Assembly (NCBI RefSeq): GCF_036346615.1
Contig: NZ_CP107836.1
Coordinates: 3,038,001-3,102,000 of the forward strand
DNA: 64,000 nt
Origin: Streptomyces sp. NBC_00523
GTDB taxonomy: Bacteria; Actinomycetota; Actinomycetes; Streptomycetales; Streptomycetaceae
Direction: 5' to 3'
Shown here: positions 16,849 to 25,119 of the stretch, one piece after another
How the letters are laid out: the number at the start of each line of letters is the position of its first letter
How positions within the stretch are numbered: the first letter of the stretch is position 1
Notes under the pieces: model-generated
The model's database searches: none
What the model saw: the letters and a program-made list of their open reading frames with translations, nothing else
Told to the model about the DNA's origin: nothing
Translations under genes and position numbers: made by a program

Positions 16849-17217
16849 TCAGGCCGCCGATCCCCGTTCGCTTCCGCGCCCCGCTTCCGGCTCGTCGCTT
16901 CCGTGCGGCGTGAAGGTGAAGGCCGAGGTGTCGTGGTCGAGGTCGATCGTCAGGGACGCGTCCAGGGCCTTGGCCAGACGGGTGAGCAACGGGAGCGTCG
17001 GCACCGAATCCCCACCCTCGATGTTGGAGATCTGCGGCTGGGTCATCTCGGCACGACGTGCCAGTTCCGTCTGAGACATGCCGAGTACCCTGCGCCGGTC
17101 GTAAACGGCTTGGCCGAGGGCGAAGGCATATCCGGCTTCGGTGTAGGCGGAGGACTCCTCGACCGTCTCCCCCAGGAGTTTCCTGGTCCTGCGGGTCCTC
17201 CACTCGGAGTGATTCAT
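16849..17217 (-). CDS. XRE-family antitoxin, HigA-like
   Basis: This 122-residue protein has a Cro/CI helix-turn-helix at about residues 38-92 (MSQTELARRAEMTQPQISNIEGG, then VPTLPLLTRLAKALDASLTI). A disordered acidic tail follows. Its ATG overlaps the upstream toxin stop by one base (TGATG), the usual tight coupling of a toxin-antitoxin pair with the toxin first, as in higBA. It is expected to neutralise the toxin and repress the operon. Confidence 0.8.
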   Translation of the reverse strand: MNHSEWRTRRTRKLLGETVEESSAYTEAGYAFALGQAVYDRRRVLGMSQTELARRAEMTQPQISNIEGGDSVPTLPLLTRLAKALDASLTIDLDHDTSAFTFTPHGSDEPEAGRGSERGSAA

Positions 17218-17597
17218 CAGCTCTCCTCACCGGTCCGCTCGTAACTGTGCTCAGCAGGGCCATGACCGGCCTCACAGGCCTTCTGAGCCTGCTGGGCCCG
17301 CTCGACCTCGGCGCTCTCGCGCTGTCTGGTCTTACGGAAGACCGTCAGCAGCACGATGCGCTGTCCGGGGGCGAGCCAGTACGTGATCCGTACGGCGTTG
17401 CCGTCCATGGTGAAGCGCAGCTCCCGCACCTTGCCGCCGAGGTGGCGGGTGTACGGCTCCCCCAACGTGGTCGGCCGGTCCACGAGCATGTCGACAGCGC
17501 GTTCAGCCTTGTCGTAATGCGTGTCCTTCAGGAGCTCCAGCCACTGCCGGACCTCCGGCTCGACCTCGGCCACCCACCGGTCACCCTGACCCAACAT
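17217..17597 (-). CDS. RelE/HigB-like (Gp49 family) toxin
   Basis: The 126-residue protein fits the phage-derived Gp49/HigB toxin family: VRELRFTMDGNAVRITYWLAP followed by the RIVLLTVFRKTRQRESAEVERAQ core. Members are RelE-fold mRNA interferases. I chose the ATG at 17597, which has TGAGG upstream and starts 7 bases after the preceding ATPase gene; a start at 17627 would overlap that gene. A TATAAT at 17616-17611 on the minus strand may be a private -10, but no good -35 accompanies it. Toxicity is inferred from family. Confidence 0.75.
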   Translation of the reverse strand: MLGQGDRWVAEVEPEVRQWLELLKDTHYDKAERAVDMLVDRPTTLGEPYTRHLGGKVRELRFTMDGNAVRITYWLAPGQRIVLLTVFRKTRQRESAEVERAQQAQKACEAGHGPAEHSYERTGEES

Positions 17598-17604
17598 CCG
17601 CGCC

Positions 17605-18051
17605 TCACTGATTATACAGAAATCCATATGACGCTGCTGCCCCCGCCCTGCCAGACCGAAGGCCTGCCCGCCGCTTCGGGGCCCGCAGCTCGCACCAGAC
17701 CGTCTTGCGGTGCGGGGACTGGTCCACGCCCCAGCGGAGGGCGAGTGCGTCCAGGAGCTGGAGGCCGCGGCCCGACGTGCCCTCCGGGTCGGTTTCGCGG
17801 AGGACCGGCCAGACCGCCGCTGCGGGGTCGCTCACTGCGACCCGTACGCGCCCCGAGGGCGTCGCGCTCACGCGTAGGGCCACCGGCGTGCGCTCCCCCA
17901 CGTGAGTGATGACGTTGGCCAGCAACTCGCTGACGCACAGGACGAGATCGCTTGCGTCCTCGCCGTCGAACCGCTCCCGCAGTATCTGCCGGACCTCCGG
18001 CACCGCCTGCGGGACCGCCAGGAACTCCCATGTCAGCGGCAGGCCGTTCAT
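17605..18051 (-). CDS. RsbW-like ATP-binding regulator (HATPase_c)
   Basis: The 148-residue protein has a single GHKL ATPase fold as in RsbW/SpoIIAB anti-sigma factors: the N-box VLCVSELLANVITH, a degenerate D-box VRVAVSDPAA, and the G-box GTSGRGLQLLDALALRWGV. Streptomyces genomes encode many such free-standing kinases beside HTH-DUF397 pairs. Its ATG overlaps the upstream 68-residue gene by 4 bases (ATGA), and the toxin gene begins 7 bases after its stop, so the five minus-strand genes here look like one transcript. The partner protein is unknown. Confidence 0.82.
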   Translation of the reverse strand: MNGLPLTWEFLAVPQAVPEVRQILRERFDGEDASDLVLCVSELLANVITHVGERTPVALRVSATPSGRVRVAVSDPAAAVWPVLRETDPEGTSGRGLQLLDALALRWGVDQSPHRKTVWCELRAPKRRAGLRSGRAGAAASYGFLYNQ

Positions 18052-18254
18052 CCCCCGGCCGCCCTCTGAAGCACCTCGGCCAGCTGACGGGCCGTCTCCG
18101 TGTTGCAGTTACCGAGCGCGACGAGCGGCTGCCGGCTCGTCCAGGCGAGCGTCAGCGGGTCAACTCCCAATGACGGCAGCGTGATGCCGTTGACCTTGAG
18201 CGCCGCGCGCAATGCGTCGATCTCCGGGCCGATGTCGTACGGGGCGTGGTCCAT
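18048..18254 (-). CDS. Small conserved 68-residue protein of the DUF397/ATPase cassette
   Basis: The protein has 68 residues with no signal or membrane segment. The start at 18254 has AAGGTGG about 10 bases upstream. It overlaps the downstream ATPase start by 4 bases. Short proteins of this kind, with an IDALRAAL helix followed by a short alpha/beta half, commonly accompany the ATPase/HTH cassettes of Streptomyces, but I know of no assigned role. Confidence 0.65.
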   Translation of the reverse strand: MDHAPYDIGPEIDALRAALKVNGITLPSLGVDPLTLAWTSRQPLVALGNCNTETARQLAEVLQRAAGG

Positions 18255-18371
18255 GAGGGCCGTCCACCTTTCGGTTGCGTGCTGTGACGAACACCTCACA
18301 CGCTGCCGCATGGAGCTCTACCGTGGAAGCCAATTCCGCTCCACAGAGCGAGGCGTGAAAGGCGGTCGGCG

Positions 18372-19214
18372 GTGGCCAAGGAGATCGATGGTTCGGCGGG
18401 AGTGCCGCAGTTCTACGGGAAGGAGCTGCGGTACCAGAGGGAGACGGCGGGCCTGACCATGGAGAAGCTGCTGGACGGCAGCTACTACGGAATCGCCATG
18501 CTCAGCGCGGTCGAGCACGGCCACCGCCGCATGCCGCCTCCGCTCGCCGCGCACGTGGACCAGAAGCTGAGCACGGACTTTTTCACTCGGCGCTGTGAAG
18601 ACGTTCGGGAGGCCCAGAGCAAGGGGCACGCCGCGTTCTTCGCGGGCATCGCGGAAGCGGAAGTCCGTGCCCGGACCATCAACGAGTGGTCAGGGAATCT
18701 GATCCCGGGACTCCTCCAGACCCCCGCCTACGCGCGAGCCGTCATCCAGGCGACGCACCCTCTGGACACTCCCGAGGAGGTGCAAGTCAAGATCGACGCC
18801 CGACAGGAACGAGCCAAGTTGTTCGCCGATCCCAAGAAACCCGAGTACTGGGTGGTCCTGGACGAATCGGTGCTCCGCCATCCACTGCTGGAACCGGCTG
18901 AGATGGCCGAGCAGTTGGATCACATCGCCGCCTTGGTGCAAAGCCGCCGGGTCGTTCTACAGATTCTCCCGTGGAACGCGGCCACCCGCCCCATCAGCGA
19001 GATGCCGCTGCTGCTCCTGGACTTCGACGACGAGCCGCCGCTGTTCTACACCGAGGGCGCTTACCACGGGCAGACCATCGATGATCCGGGGCTCGTTAAG
19101 CAGTACCGCAACGCATACGATCGCCTCAGGGCCGCCGCGCTGCCGCCAGAGGTGTCCCTCGCCCTGCTGAAGAAGGCGGCTGAGGAGTTCCGGAATGGCC
19201 AGCACCACCCTTGA
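18372..19214 (+). CDS. XRE-family regulator with DUF5753 (Scr1-like)
   Basis: This 280-residue regulator has an N-terminal HTH (residues ~12-70: LRYQRETAGLTMEKLLDGSYYGIAMLSAVEHG) and a C-terminal DUF5753 domain (about 95-275) marked by LIPGLLQTPAYARAVI, a VVLDESVLR core and LQILPW. These regulators are abundant in Streptomyces and are paired with a DUF397 protein, as here, where the next gene overlaps by 20 bases. A GTG start with GAAAGGCGG upstream is used. Some members control development or antibiotic production; the target here is unknown. Confidence 0.88.
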   Translation: MAKEIDGSAGVPQFYGKELRYQRETAGLTMEKLLDGSYYGIAMLSAVEHGHRRMPPPLAAHVDQKLSTDFFTRRCEDVREAQSKGHAAFFAGIAEAEVRARTINEWSGNLIPGLLQTPAYARAVIQATHPLDTPEEVQVKIDARQERAKLFADPKKPEYWVVLDESVLRHPLLEPAEMAEQLDHIAALVQSRRVVLQILPWNAATRPISEMPLLLLDFDDEPPLFYTEGAYHGQTIDDPGLVKQYRNAYDRLRAAALPPEVSLALLKKAAEEFRNGQHHP

Positions 19215-19398
19215 CCTGAGCACCACCCGCTGGCGCAAGAGCAGCTACAGCAACGGCTCTGGCGGGAACTGCCTCGAAGTCGCCGATGGCCACCCCGGCC
19301 TCGTCCCCGTCCGCGACTCAAAGCGCCCCAGCGGCCCCGCGCTCGTCGTCAACGCCGCCGCCTGGGCGCCGTTCATCGCGTCCGTCAAGGCCGCTTGA
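19195..19398 (+). CDS. DUF397 protein
   Basis: The 67-residue protein carries the DUF397 signature: WRKSSYSNGSGGNCLEVA, VPVRDSKRP and a C-terminal WAPFIASVKA. DUF397 proteins act with their XRE/DUF5753 partner, probably as a signalling or antitoxin-like component. It begins 20 bases inside the end of the DUF5753 gene. Its last 14 bases overlap the end of the convergent deaminase gene. Confidence 0.9.
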   Translation: MASTTLDLSTTRWRKSSYSNGSGGNCLEVADGHPGLVPVRDSKRPSGPALVVNAAAWAPFIASVKAA

Positions 19399-19825
19399 CG
19401 CGGTAGTACGGCTCCATCGCCGCCCGTACCTCCTCCAGCAGGGCCGGACCCTCCTGCGGTACGGGCGGGCGGTTGTTGCCCGGACGGATGGCCAGGAGCT
19501 GGTCACCGGAGAGGGCGAAGACGACGCGGCCCAGACCCGCCTGCTGGATGACCGCCGCGCACATCGCGCAGGGCTCGCAGCTGGTGTACATCGTCGTGGC
19601 GGCGGCCGTCGCCGCTTCCAGTTCCGCCGCCGCCCAGCGGGCGAGTTTCAGCTCGGGGTGGGCGGTGATGTCGTGGTCGGTGAGCGTCGTGTTGCGGTCC
19701 TCCGCGAGCACCGTGCCGTCCGGGGCCGCGAGCAGCGAGCCGAACGGCGGGTTGCCGGTGTCGCGGGCCTCGGCGGCGAGGGCGATGGCGCGCCGGAGGA
19801 GGGTGTGGTCGGCGGTCGTGGTCAT
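19385..19825 (-). CDS. Nucleoside deaminase (cytidine/guanine deaminase-like)
   Basis: The 146-residue enzyme is a zinc-dependent deaminase of the CDA fold. The zinc and proton-shuttle motif is HPELKLAR (usually HAE, here His-Pro-Glu) and the second motif is TSCEPCAMCAAVIQ, supplying two zinc cysteines. The family includes guanine, cytosine and tRNA adenosine deaminases; the sequence alone does not choose the substrate. The ATG at 19825 overlaps the stop of the upstream LLM oxidoreductase by 4 bases. Confidence 0.85.
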   Translation of the reverse strand: MTTTADHTLLRRAIALAAEARDTGNPPFGSLLAAPDGTVLAEDRNTTLTDHDITAHPELKLARWAAAELEAATAAATTMYTSCEPCAMCAAVIQQAGLGRVVFALSGDQLLAIRPGNNRPPVPQEGPALLEEVRAAMEPYYRVKRP

Positions 19826-20673
19826 GGCTGCTCCGTGGTCGAGAGGTGGGCGGCGACCGTGGCGAGGGCCTGGCGGGCGGGCTGCGGGCGCAAGGTCTCG
19901 GGAGGGTCGCCGTGGTACGGGTCGAGGACGACGGTGTCGGCGCCCAGCAGCCGCAGCCGGTCCAGGTCGTCCATGATCTGGTCGATCGTGCCCTCGCCCG
20001 CGAGGCGTTCGGGCCCGTCGACCGGTGCCGGGGTGAGCCGGAGCGCGATCCGCGGCGCGAACGCGGGGACGGCGAGGCCCTGTTCGGACGCGGCGGCCCG
20101 CAGCCGGTCCGCGCCCTCCCGGAGCCACGGCATCGTGCAGCGCAGGGGGTGCCAGGCGTCGCCGAACCGTACGGCCCGCCGCAGGCCCGCGTCGCTGTTG
20201 CCGCCGATCCAGACCGGGACGCGCCGGTCCCCGTAGGCGGCGGTGTCCGCCCACGCCTCCCGGAGGTCCCGCAGCACCTCGTCCGTGAGGCGCCCGCGCC
20301 GCTCGAAGGGGATACCGAGGGCGGCGAACTCCTGCCGGGCCCAGCCCACTCCGACGCCGAGGACGAAGCGTCCGCCGCTGAGTGCGTCCAGGTTGGCGGC
20401 CATGCGGGCGGTCAGCAGGGGGTGGCGGTAGGGGGCGATGAGCACCGTCGTGCCGAGGCGGACGCGGGTGGTGAGGCCCGCAAGCCACGACAGGGTGGTG
20501 AAGGGCTCGTAGAAGGGGGCCGGGTAGCGCTCGGCGACGTCGGGCGTGATGGCCACGTGGTCGGAGAGCATCAGCAGGTCGAAGCCCAGGCCCTCCACGG
20601 TCCGCGCCCAGTCGCGCAGGACGCCGGGGTCGGTGCCGGGGCCGAAATTGGGGACGTTCACGCCGATCTTCAC
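19822..20673 (-). CDS. LLM-class (F420-dependent type) oxidoreductase
   Basis: The 283-residue protein is a luciferase-like TIM-barrel oxidoreductase. Landmarks are FDLLMLSDHVAI, LTTRVRLGTTVLIAPYRHPLLTA, SGGRFVLGVGVGWARQEF and VPVWIGGNSDAGLRRAVRFGDAW. Most actinobacterial members use coenzyme F420. I chose the GTG at 20673 because the protein then starts with the expected beta strand KIGVNVPNFGP; the ribosome site is weak. It is cotranscribed with the deaminase and divergent from an AsnC regulator that may control it. Confidence 0.85.
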   Translation of the reverse strand: MKIGVNVPNFGPGTDPGVLRDWARTVEGLGFDLLMLSDHVAITPDVAERYPAPFYEPFTTLSWLAGLTTRVRLGTTVLIAPYRHPLLTARMAANLDALSGGRFVLGVGVGWARQEFAALGIPFERRGRLTDEVLRDLREAWADTAAYGDRRVPVWIGGNSDAGLRRAVRFGDAWHPLRCTMPWLREGADRLRAAASEQGLAVPAFAPRIALRLTPAPVDGPERLAGEGTIDQIMDDLDRLRLLGADTVVLDPYHGDPPETLRPQPARQALATVAAHLSTTEQP

Positions 20674-20767
20674 GCCGCCGAGCCTAGCCACGCCGACCCG
20701 CTTCCTTGAATGGATTCCCGCCTGTTCAGCGGCAGTTCGACCGTGGATATCCCGGTAATCTGACCGG

Positions 20768-21232
20768 ATGACCGGGAATCTCGACTCGACGGACTGGGCG
20801 ATCCTGGACGAGCTCCAGCGGGACGGCCGGATCGCCTTCACGGAGCTGGCGCGGCGGGTGAACCTGAGCGCGTCCGCGACGACGGAACGGGTGCGGCGGC
20901 TGGAATCGGCCGGGATCGTCACGGGCTACCGCGCGGAGGTGGACCTCGAACGGGCCGGGTACGTGGCGCTGGCGGTGGTCCGGCTGAAGTACCCCGGCAG
21001 CCGGCACGAACCGCTGCGCCGGATGCTCAAGGAGCGTACGGAGATCCTGGAGTGCCTGCGTACCACCGGGGACGACTGCTACGTCCTCAAGGTGGCGGCC
21101 ACCTCGATGGCGCACCTGGAGGAGATCGTGGACGAGCTGGCCGAGTTCGGGAGCACGACGACGAATCTCGTGTTCAGCCGGACGCTGCCGTTCCGGGGGC
21201 CGGGCGAGCCCCGGGAGCGCTCGCGTCCGTAA
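20768..21232 (+). CDS. Lrp/AsnC-family transcriptional regulator
   Basis: The 154-residue protein has the AsnC helix-turn-helix (residues ~5-62: LDSTDWAILDELQRDGRIAF, LARRVNLSASATTERVRRLE) and a RAM ligand-binding domain (~66-145). Such proteins sense amino acids and form octamers. The 94-base gap to the divergent LLM/deaminase operon is the obvious place to act. The ligand is not predictable from sequence. Confidence 0.88.
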   Translation: MTGNLDSTDWAILDELQRDGRIAFTELARRVNLSASATTERVRRLESAGIVTGYRAEVDLERAGYVALAVVRLKYPGSRHEPLRRMLKERTEILECLRTTGDDCYVLKVAATSMAHLEEIVDELAEFGSTTTNLVFSRTLPFRGPGEPRERSRP

Positions 21233-21254
21233 CGCCCGGCCGCAGCACACACGA

Positions 21255-21288
21255 AGGGGCGCCCCCGGACGAATCCGGGCGCGCCCCT
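21255..21288. terminator. Bidirectional hairpin between AsnC regulator and CsbD-like gene
   Basis: Arms at 21255-21269 and 21274-21288 pair over 15 bp with one mismatch around a CGAA tetraloop, midway between two convergent genes. Confidence 0.7.
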
Positions 21289-21307
21289 CGGCGTCACCGC
21301 ACGACCG

Positions 21308-21499
21308 TTACCGGTCGAAGCGCTCGCTCGCCTCGTTCTGGGCGCGCTGCGCAGCGTCCTTCGCCCGGTCGCGGCCCTGCTGGCCGGCGTCCTTGGCGCG
21401 GTCGCGGCCCTGGCCCTGACGCCGGCGGTCCTGCGCCTGGTCCTGCGCCTGGCCCGCGAGGTCCTTGGCCTTGTCCTTGAACTGGTCGGCGATGCCCAT
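21308..21499 (-). CDS. Small CsbD/LEA-like stress protein
   Basis: The 63-residue product is extremely hydrophilic and repetitive: Lys/Asp/Gln/Ala-rich segments such as DQFKDKAKDLAGQAQDQAQD and RDRAKDAGQQGRDRAKDAAQ. This matches small CsbD- or LEA-type proteins, often induced by stress. The ATG at 21499 has AGGAGTG upstream; an ATG 30 codons earlier has neither ribosome site nor similar composition. Confidence 0.75.
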   Translation of the reverse strand: MGIADQFKDKAKDLAGQAQDQAQDRRRQGQGRDRAKDAGQQGRDRAKDAAQRAQNEASERFDR

Positions 21500-21585
21500 G
21501 CTGTTCACTCCTATGTGGTGCGTGGGATTCGGCCCCGGTGGGGCCTCGACCAGATTCACACGGGCCGCCACGCTCCGCATGTCGA

Positions 21586-22479
21586 TCACTCACGCTCCGT
21601 ACGCATGGCACGTTCCTGCTGGTCAGCGGCGCCTCCGGCACCGACGAGGCCCTTCCTCATGCCCTCCATGCGGGGGCCGAAGCGGCGCATCTCGCGCTGG
21701 CCGACGACGCCGATGAGAGTCGGCAGGTAGCCGCGTACGGACTGCATGCCGCGCAGCCACCACTGGGCGTAGACATGGGCGGAGCGGCGCTCGATCCCGG
21801 CGACGATGCGGTCGACGGCGGGGCCGAGGGGGTACGTGCGGTTGGTGGGCCAGGGCAGCCGCTTCCGCAGGTCCCGCATGACATCGTCCTCGTCGGCGCC
21901 GCGCACCATGTCGGTGTCCGTCCAGGAGAGGTAGCCGACGCCGACCTTCACGCCCTTGTAGCCGACCTCGGCGCGCAGGCTGTGCGCGAACGCCTCGACG
22001 CCGGACTTGGAGGCGCAGTAGGCGCTCATCATCGGGGCCGGGGTCATCGCGGCGAGGGACGCGATCTGGAGGAAGTAGCCACGGCTCTCCATCAGCACGG
22101 GCAGGAAGGCGCGAGCCGTCACCGCGCCGCCGATGAGGTTGACCTCGATGACGCGGCGCCAGGCGACGGGGTCGGAGTCGACCAAGGGGCCGCCGGAGGC
22201 GACGCCCGCGTTGGCGACGACGATGTCGACCTTGCCGAAGCGCGCCTTCACGTCCTCCGCGACGCGGGCCATCGCCTCGTGGTCGGTGACATCCGCGTGC
22301 CAGTGGTCGCTCTCACCGTGGAGGCGGGCCGACACCTTCTTCAGCTCGTCGGGTTCGAGGCCGACGAGGGCGAGGATCGCGCCCCGGGCGGAGAGCTTGC
22401 GGGCGAGGAGTTCGCCGACGCCGCGTGCCGCGCCGGTGACGACGACGACCTGTCCTTCGAGACTTCCCGTGCCGCTCAT
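21586..22479 (-). CDS. Short-chain dehydrogenase/reductase (SDR)
   Basis: The 297-residue protein is a classical SDR: TGAARGVG for NAD(P) binding (residues ~16-23), DIVVANAG, and a catalytic Ser-Tyr-Lys set in QIASLAAMTPAPMMSAYCASK. A 60-residue C-terminal extension follows the core. GGAGGAGG precedes the ATG. The start overlaps the hydrolase stop by 4 bases and the gene ends an SDR-hydrolase-BVMO operon. It would fit oxidation of an alcohol to the ketone that the BVMO uses; that order is inferred from context. Confidence 0.9.
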   Translation of the reverse strand: MSGTGSLEGQVVVVTGAARGVGELLARKLSARGAILALVGLEPDELKKVSARLHGESDHWHADVTDHEAMARVAEDVKARFGKVDIVVANAGVASGGPLVDSDPVAWRRVIEVNLIGGAVTARAFLPVLMESRGYFLQIASLAAMTPAPMMSAYCASKSGVEAFAHSLRAEVGYKGVKVGVGYLSWTDTDMVRGADEDDVMRDLRKRLPWPTNRTYPLGPAVDRIVAGIERRSAHVYAQWWLRGMQSVRGYLPTLIGVVGQREMRRFGPRMEGMRKGLVGAGGAADQQERAMRTERE

Positions 22480-23435
22480 GCGACCTCCTCCTTGCCCTCG
22501 ATGTCTGTGGTACCCCGCGCGTCCCGGGCCGGGCCGCCCGGCAGATAGGCGGTTACCAGTTCCCGGATCTTCGCGGTGACGAGCTCCGGCGCCTCGACGG
22601 GCGTCATGTGCCCCATGCCCGTCAGCTCGGTGAGACCGAGGCAGTCGGGCAGCGCCGCCGCGATGGCGCGGGCGTGGACGGGCGGGGTGAGCCGGTCCTC
22701 CGTACCCGCGATGATCGCGGTGGGCACGCGCAACTCCCGTACGCCCTCGTCGAGATCGAGCTCGGCGAGGACGTTCCCCCAGGCGACCCTGGGCAGGCGG
22801 GGGCAGGCGTGCACGATGCGGGCACAGGTGTCCACCCGGTCGGGGGCCGAACCGGCGCCCATCGTCCCGTACTTCAGTATCCGCCGTGAGACGGGCGTGA
22901 CCGGCCCGAGCGGGGCGCGCGCGCCGAGGATCGCGCGGGTGAGGCGGGTGCGTACGGCTCCGGCGCGCATCGGGACGACCAGCGACTCGGCGAGGAGCCG
23001 CGAACTGCCGGTGCTGCACAGCAGGACGGCGACCGCGTGCTCGCGCAGCTTGGGGCGGCGGGAGGCGGACATGATCGTCATGCCGCCCATGGAGTGCCCC
23101 GCGAGGACGGCCTTCTCGCCGGGGGCGAGGGTCGCGGCGAGGACCGCTTCCAGGTCGTCGGCGAGGGCGTCGGTGCTGTAGCCGTCGCGGGCGGCGGCGG
23201 GCGAGGTGCCGTGGCCGCGCTGGTCGTAGGCGATGACGCGGTGGTCGACGGCCAGGTCCCGTATCTGGGCGTCCCAGAAGCTGGTGTTGCAGGTCCAGCC
23301 GTGGGAGAGGACGACGGCGGGCGCGCCCTCCTGGCCGTGGATCTCGACGTGGATCCGGGAGCCGTCGGCGGAGACCGCGAGGAGTTCGCGGGCGGCCACC
23401 GGGCGGCGGCCGGCGACGGGCAGGGGGCGGCTCAT
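22476..23435 (-). CDS. Alpha/beta hydrolase, putative esterase/lactonase
   Basis: This 319-residue hydrolase has an oxyanion segment VVLSHGWTCNTSFW, nucleophile elbow GHSMGG, an acid in AGTEDRLTPP and a catalytic His in GMGHMTPVEAPE. It overlaps the genes on both sides by 4 bases. In a BVMO operon such an enzyme typically cleaves the ester or lactone made by the monooxygenase. The real substrate is unknown. Confidence 0.88.
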   Translation of the reverse strand: MSRPLPVAGRRPVAARELLAVSADGSRIHVEIHGQEGAPAVVLSHGWTCNTSFWDAQIRDLAVDHRVIAYDQRGHGTSPAAARDGYSTDALADDLEAVLAATLAPGEKAVLAGHSMGGMTIMSASRRPKLREHAVAVLLCSTGSSRLLAESLVVPMRAGAVRTRLTRAILGARAPLGPVTPVSRRILKYGTMGAGSAPDRVDTCARIVHACPRLPRVAWGNVLAELDLDEGVRELRVPTAIIAGTEDRLTPPVHARAIAAALPDCLGLTELTGMGHMTPVEAPELVTAKIRELVTAYLPGGPARDARGTTDIEGKEEVA

Positions 23436-24958
23436 CGGACGGCCTCCTCGGAGACGGTGTCGCCGGACGCGCGCTGGGCGGGGACCGGCGGACGCAGGAC
23501 CTGGTACTCGGACACGTCGACGGTCCGGGTGGCCTTGCGGAACTCGGAGGTGGTGCCGGGCCAGACGGTGGTGTTGCGGCCGTTGGCGTCCAGGTACCAG
23601 CTGTTGCAGCCGCCGGTGTTCCAGACGGTGCGCTTCATGCGCTCCTGGACGCGGCGGTTCCAGGTGTTCACGGCGGAGGGGCGGGCGTCGAGGGCCGCCT
23701 TGCCGCCGAGGAGGTTCAGCTGGCGCAGGTAGTCGGCCATGTAGTTCAGCTGGGACTCGATCATGAGGATCATCGAGGAGTTCCCGAGCCCGGTGTTGGG
23801 GCCGATGATCGTCATCCAGTTCGGGAAGCCCGCCGCGCTGGCGCCGCGCAGCGCCTGCATGCCGTCCTTCCAGGACTCGGTGAGCGTGATCCCGTCGGCG
23901 CCGACGACGCGCTCGGCGATCGGCATGTCGGTGACGTGGAATCCGGTGCCGAAGATGATCGCGTCGACCTCGGCCTCCGTACCGTCCGAGGCGACGACCG
24001 TGTTGCCGCGGATCTCGGCGAGGCCGGAGGCGACGACGTCGACATTGGGCTGGGCGAGGGCTGGGTAGTACGTGCTCGACAGCAGGATGCGCTTGCAGCC
24101 GATGCGGTACGAGGGGGTCAGCTTGGCGCGCAGGGCGGGGTCCTTGATGGCGCGGGCCATGTTGGACTTCGCTATGCGCTCGACCAGGCCGAGCTGGTCG
24201 GGGTGCTTGGTGAAGGCGCTGACCTGCAACTCCCGGATGCCCCAGAGGAGTCCGCGGCGGGCGGTGCCGGTGGCGGGCAGGGCGCGGTGCAGCTTGCGCT
24301 CCAGGCCGCTGATCTTCCGGTCCATGCGGGGCATGACCCAGGGCGGGGTGCGCTGGAAGAGCGTCAGCTTGCCGACCTTGGGCTGGATCGCGGGCACGAT
24401 CTGGATGGCGGAGGCGCCGGTGCCGATCATCGCGACGCGCTTGCCGGTGAGGTCGGCGTCGTGGTCCCAGCGGGCGGAGTGGAAGACCTTGCCGGGGAAG
24501 TCGGCGAGCCCCGGGATGTCGGGCGTCTTCGGGTCGGACAGCGGCCCGGTCGCGGAGACGACGACATCCGCGACGATGGTGGTGCCGTTGGCGCTGTCGA
24601 TGATCCAGTGCAGCTCGTCGTTGTCCCAGCGCATCTGCTTCACCTCGTGGTTGAGGCGCAGATGGGCGCGGAGCCCGAAGGTGTCGGCGACATGCTCCAG
24701 GTAGGCGCGGATGTGCTCCTGCCCGGAGAAGGTGCGCGGCCACTCGGGGTTGGGGGCGAACGAGAAGGAATACAGGTGGGACGGTACGTCGCAGGCGCAG
24801 CCGGGGTAGCTGTTGTCGCGCCAGGTGCCGCCGACGGAACCGGCGCGCTCCAGGATCACGAAATCGGTGATGCCTTCGCGGCGCAGCCGGACTGCGGCGC
24901 CGAGGCCCCCGAATCCGGATCCGATCACCGCCACGCGTACATGCTCGTGCTGGGCCAT
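23432..24958 (-). CDS. FAD-dependent monooxygenase, probable Baeyer-Villiger type
   Basis: The 508-residue flavoprotein has an FAD Rossmann motif GSGFGGLGAAVRL (residues ~13-25), the glutamate ILERAGSVGGTW region, an NADPH motif MIGTGASAIQIVPAI, and FPGKVFHSARW, an exact FxGxxxHxxxW Baeyer-Villiger fingerprint. BVMOs turn ketones into esters or lactones. It is the first gene of the operon, followed by hydrolase and SDR genes with 4-bp overlaps. A divergent MerR regulator lies across a 161-base gap that contains a clear palindrome. Confidence 0.92.
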   Translation of the reverse strand: MAQHEHVRVAVIGSGFGGLGAAVRLRREGITDFVILERAGSVGGTWRDNSYPGCACDVPSHLYSFSFAPNPEWPRTFSGQEHIRAYLEHVADTFGLRAHLRLNHEVKQMRWDNDELHWIIDSANGTTIVADVVVSATGPLSDPKTPDIPGLADFPGKVFHSARWDHDADLTGKRVAMIGTGASAIQIVPAIQPKVGKLTLFQRTPPWVMPRMDRKISGLERKLHRALPATGTARRGLLWGIRELQVSAFTKHPDQLGLVERIAKSNMARAIKDPALRAKLTPSYRIGCKRILLSSTYYPALAQPNVDVVASGLAEIRGNTVVASDGTEAEVDAIIFGTGFHVTDMPIAERVVGADGITLTESWKDGMQALRGASAAGFPNWMTIIGPNTGLGNSSMILMIESQLNYMADYLRQLNLLGGKAALDARPSAVNTWNRRVQERMKRTVWNTGGCNSWYLDANGRNTTVWPGTTSEFRKATRTVDVSEYQVLRPPVPAQRASGDTVSEEAVR

Positions 24959-24990
24959 GCTGCCGCCTCCCGCGGTACGTCACACGACTC

Positions 24991-25008
24991 TGCCAGCAAT
25001 CACTGGCA
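24991..25008. promoter_or_regulatory. Palindromic operator candidate of the BVMO operon
   Basis: TGCCAG at 24991-24996 and CTGGCA at 25003-25008 form perfect 6-bp arms around CAATCA, 33-50 bases upstream of the BVMO start codon and thus where a promoter is expected. A second short dyad (TACCG-G-CGGTA, 25066-25076) lies nearer the MerR gene. Which protein binds is unknown. Confidence 0.45.
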
Positions 25009-25119
25009 TGGTTGGGAGGGTAGAGCAGCTTCGTACCGATGGGTAGGGGGCGGGCAAGGGAAAGTTACCGGCGGTACAACCTGGGGCCCGAGCCCCGGGG
25101 AGGCGGATAAGGTGCGGGG

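Noticed and set aside
17611..17616. TATAAT as a promoter giving the toxin its own transcript
   Set aside because: No -35 is found at suitable spacing and the toxin start follows the ATPase stop by 7 bases, so co-transcription is more likely.
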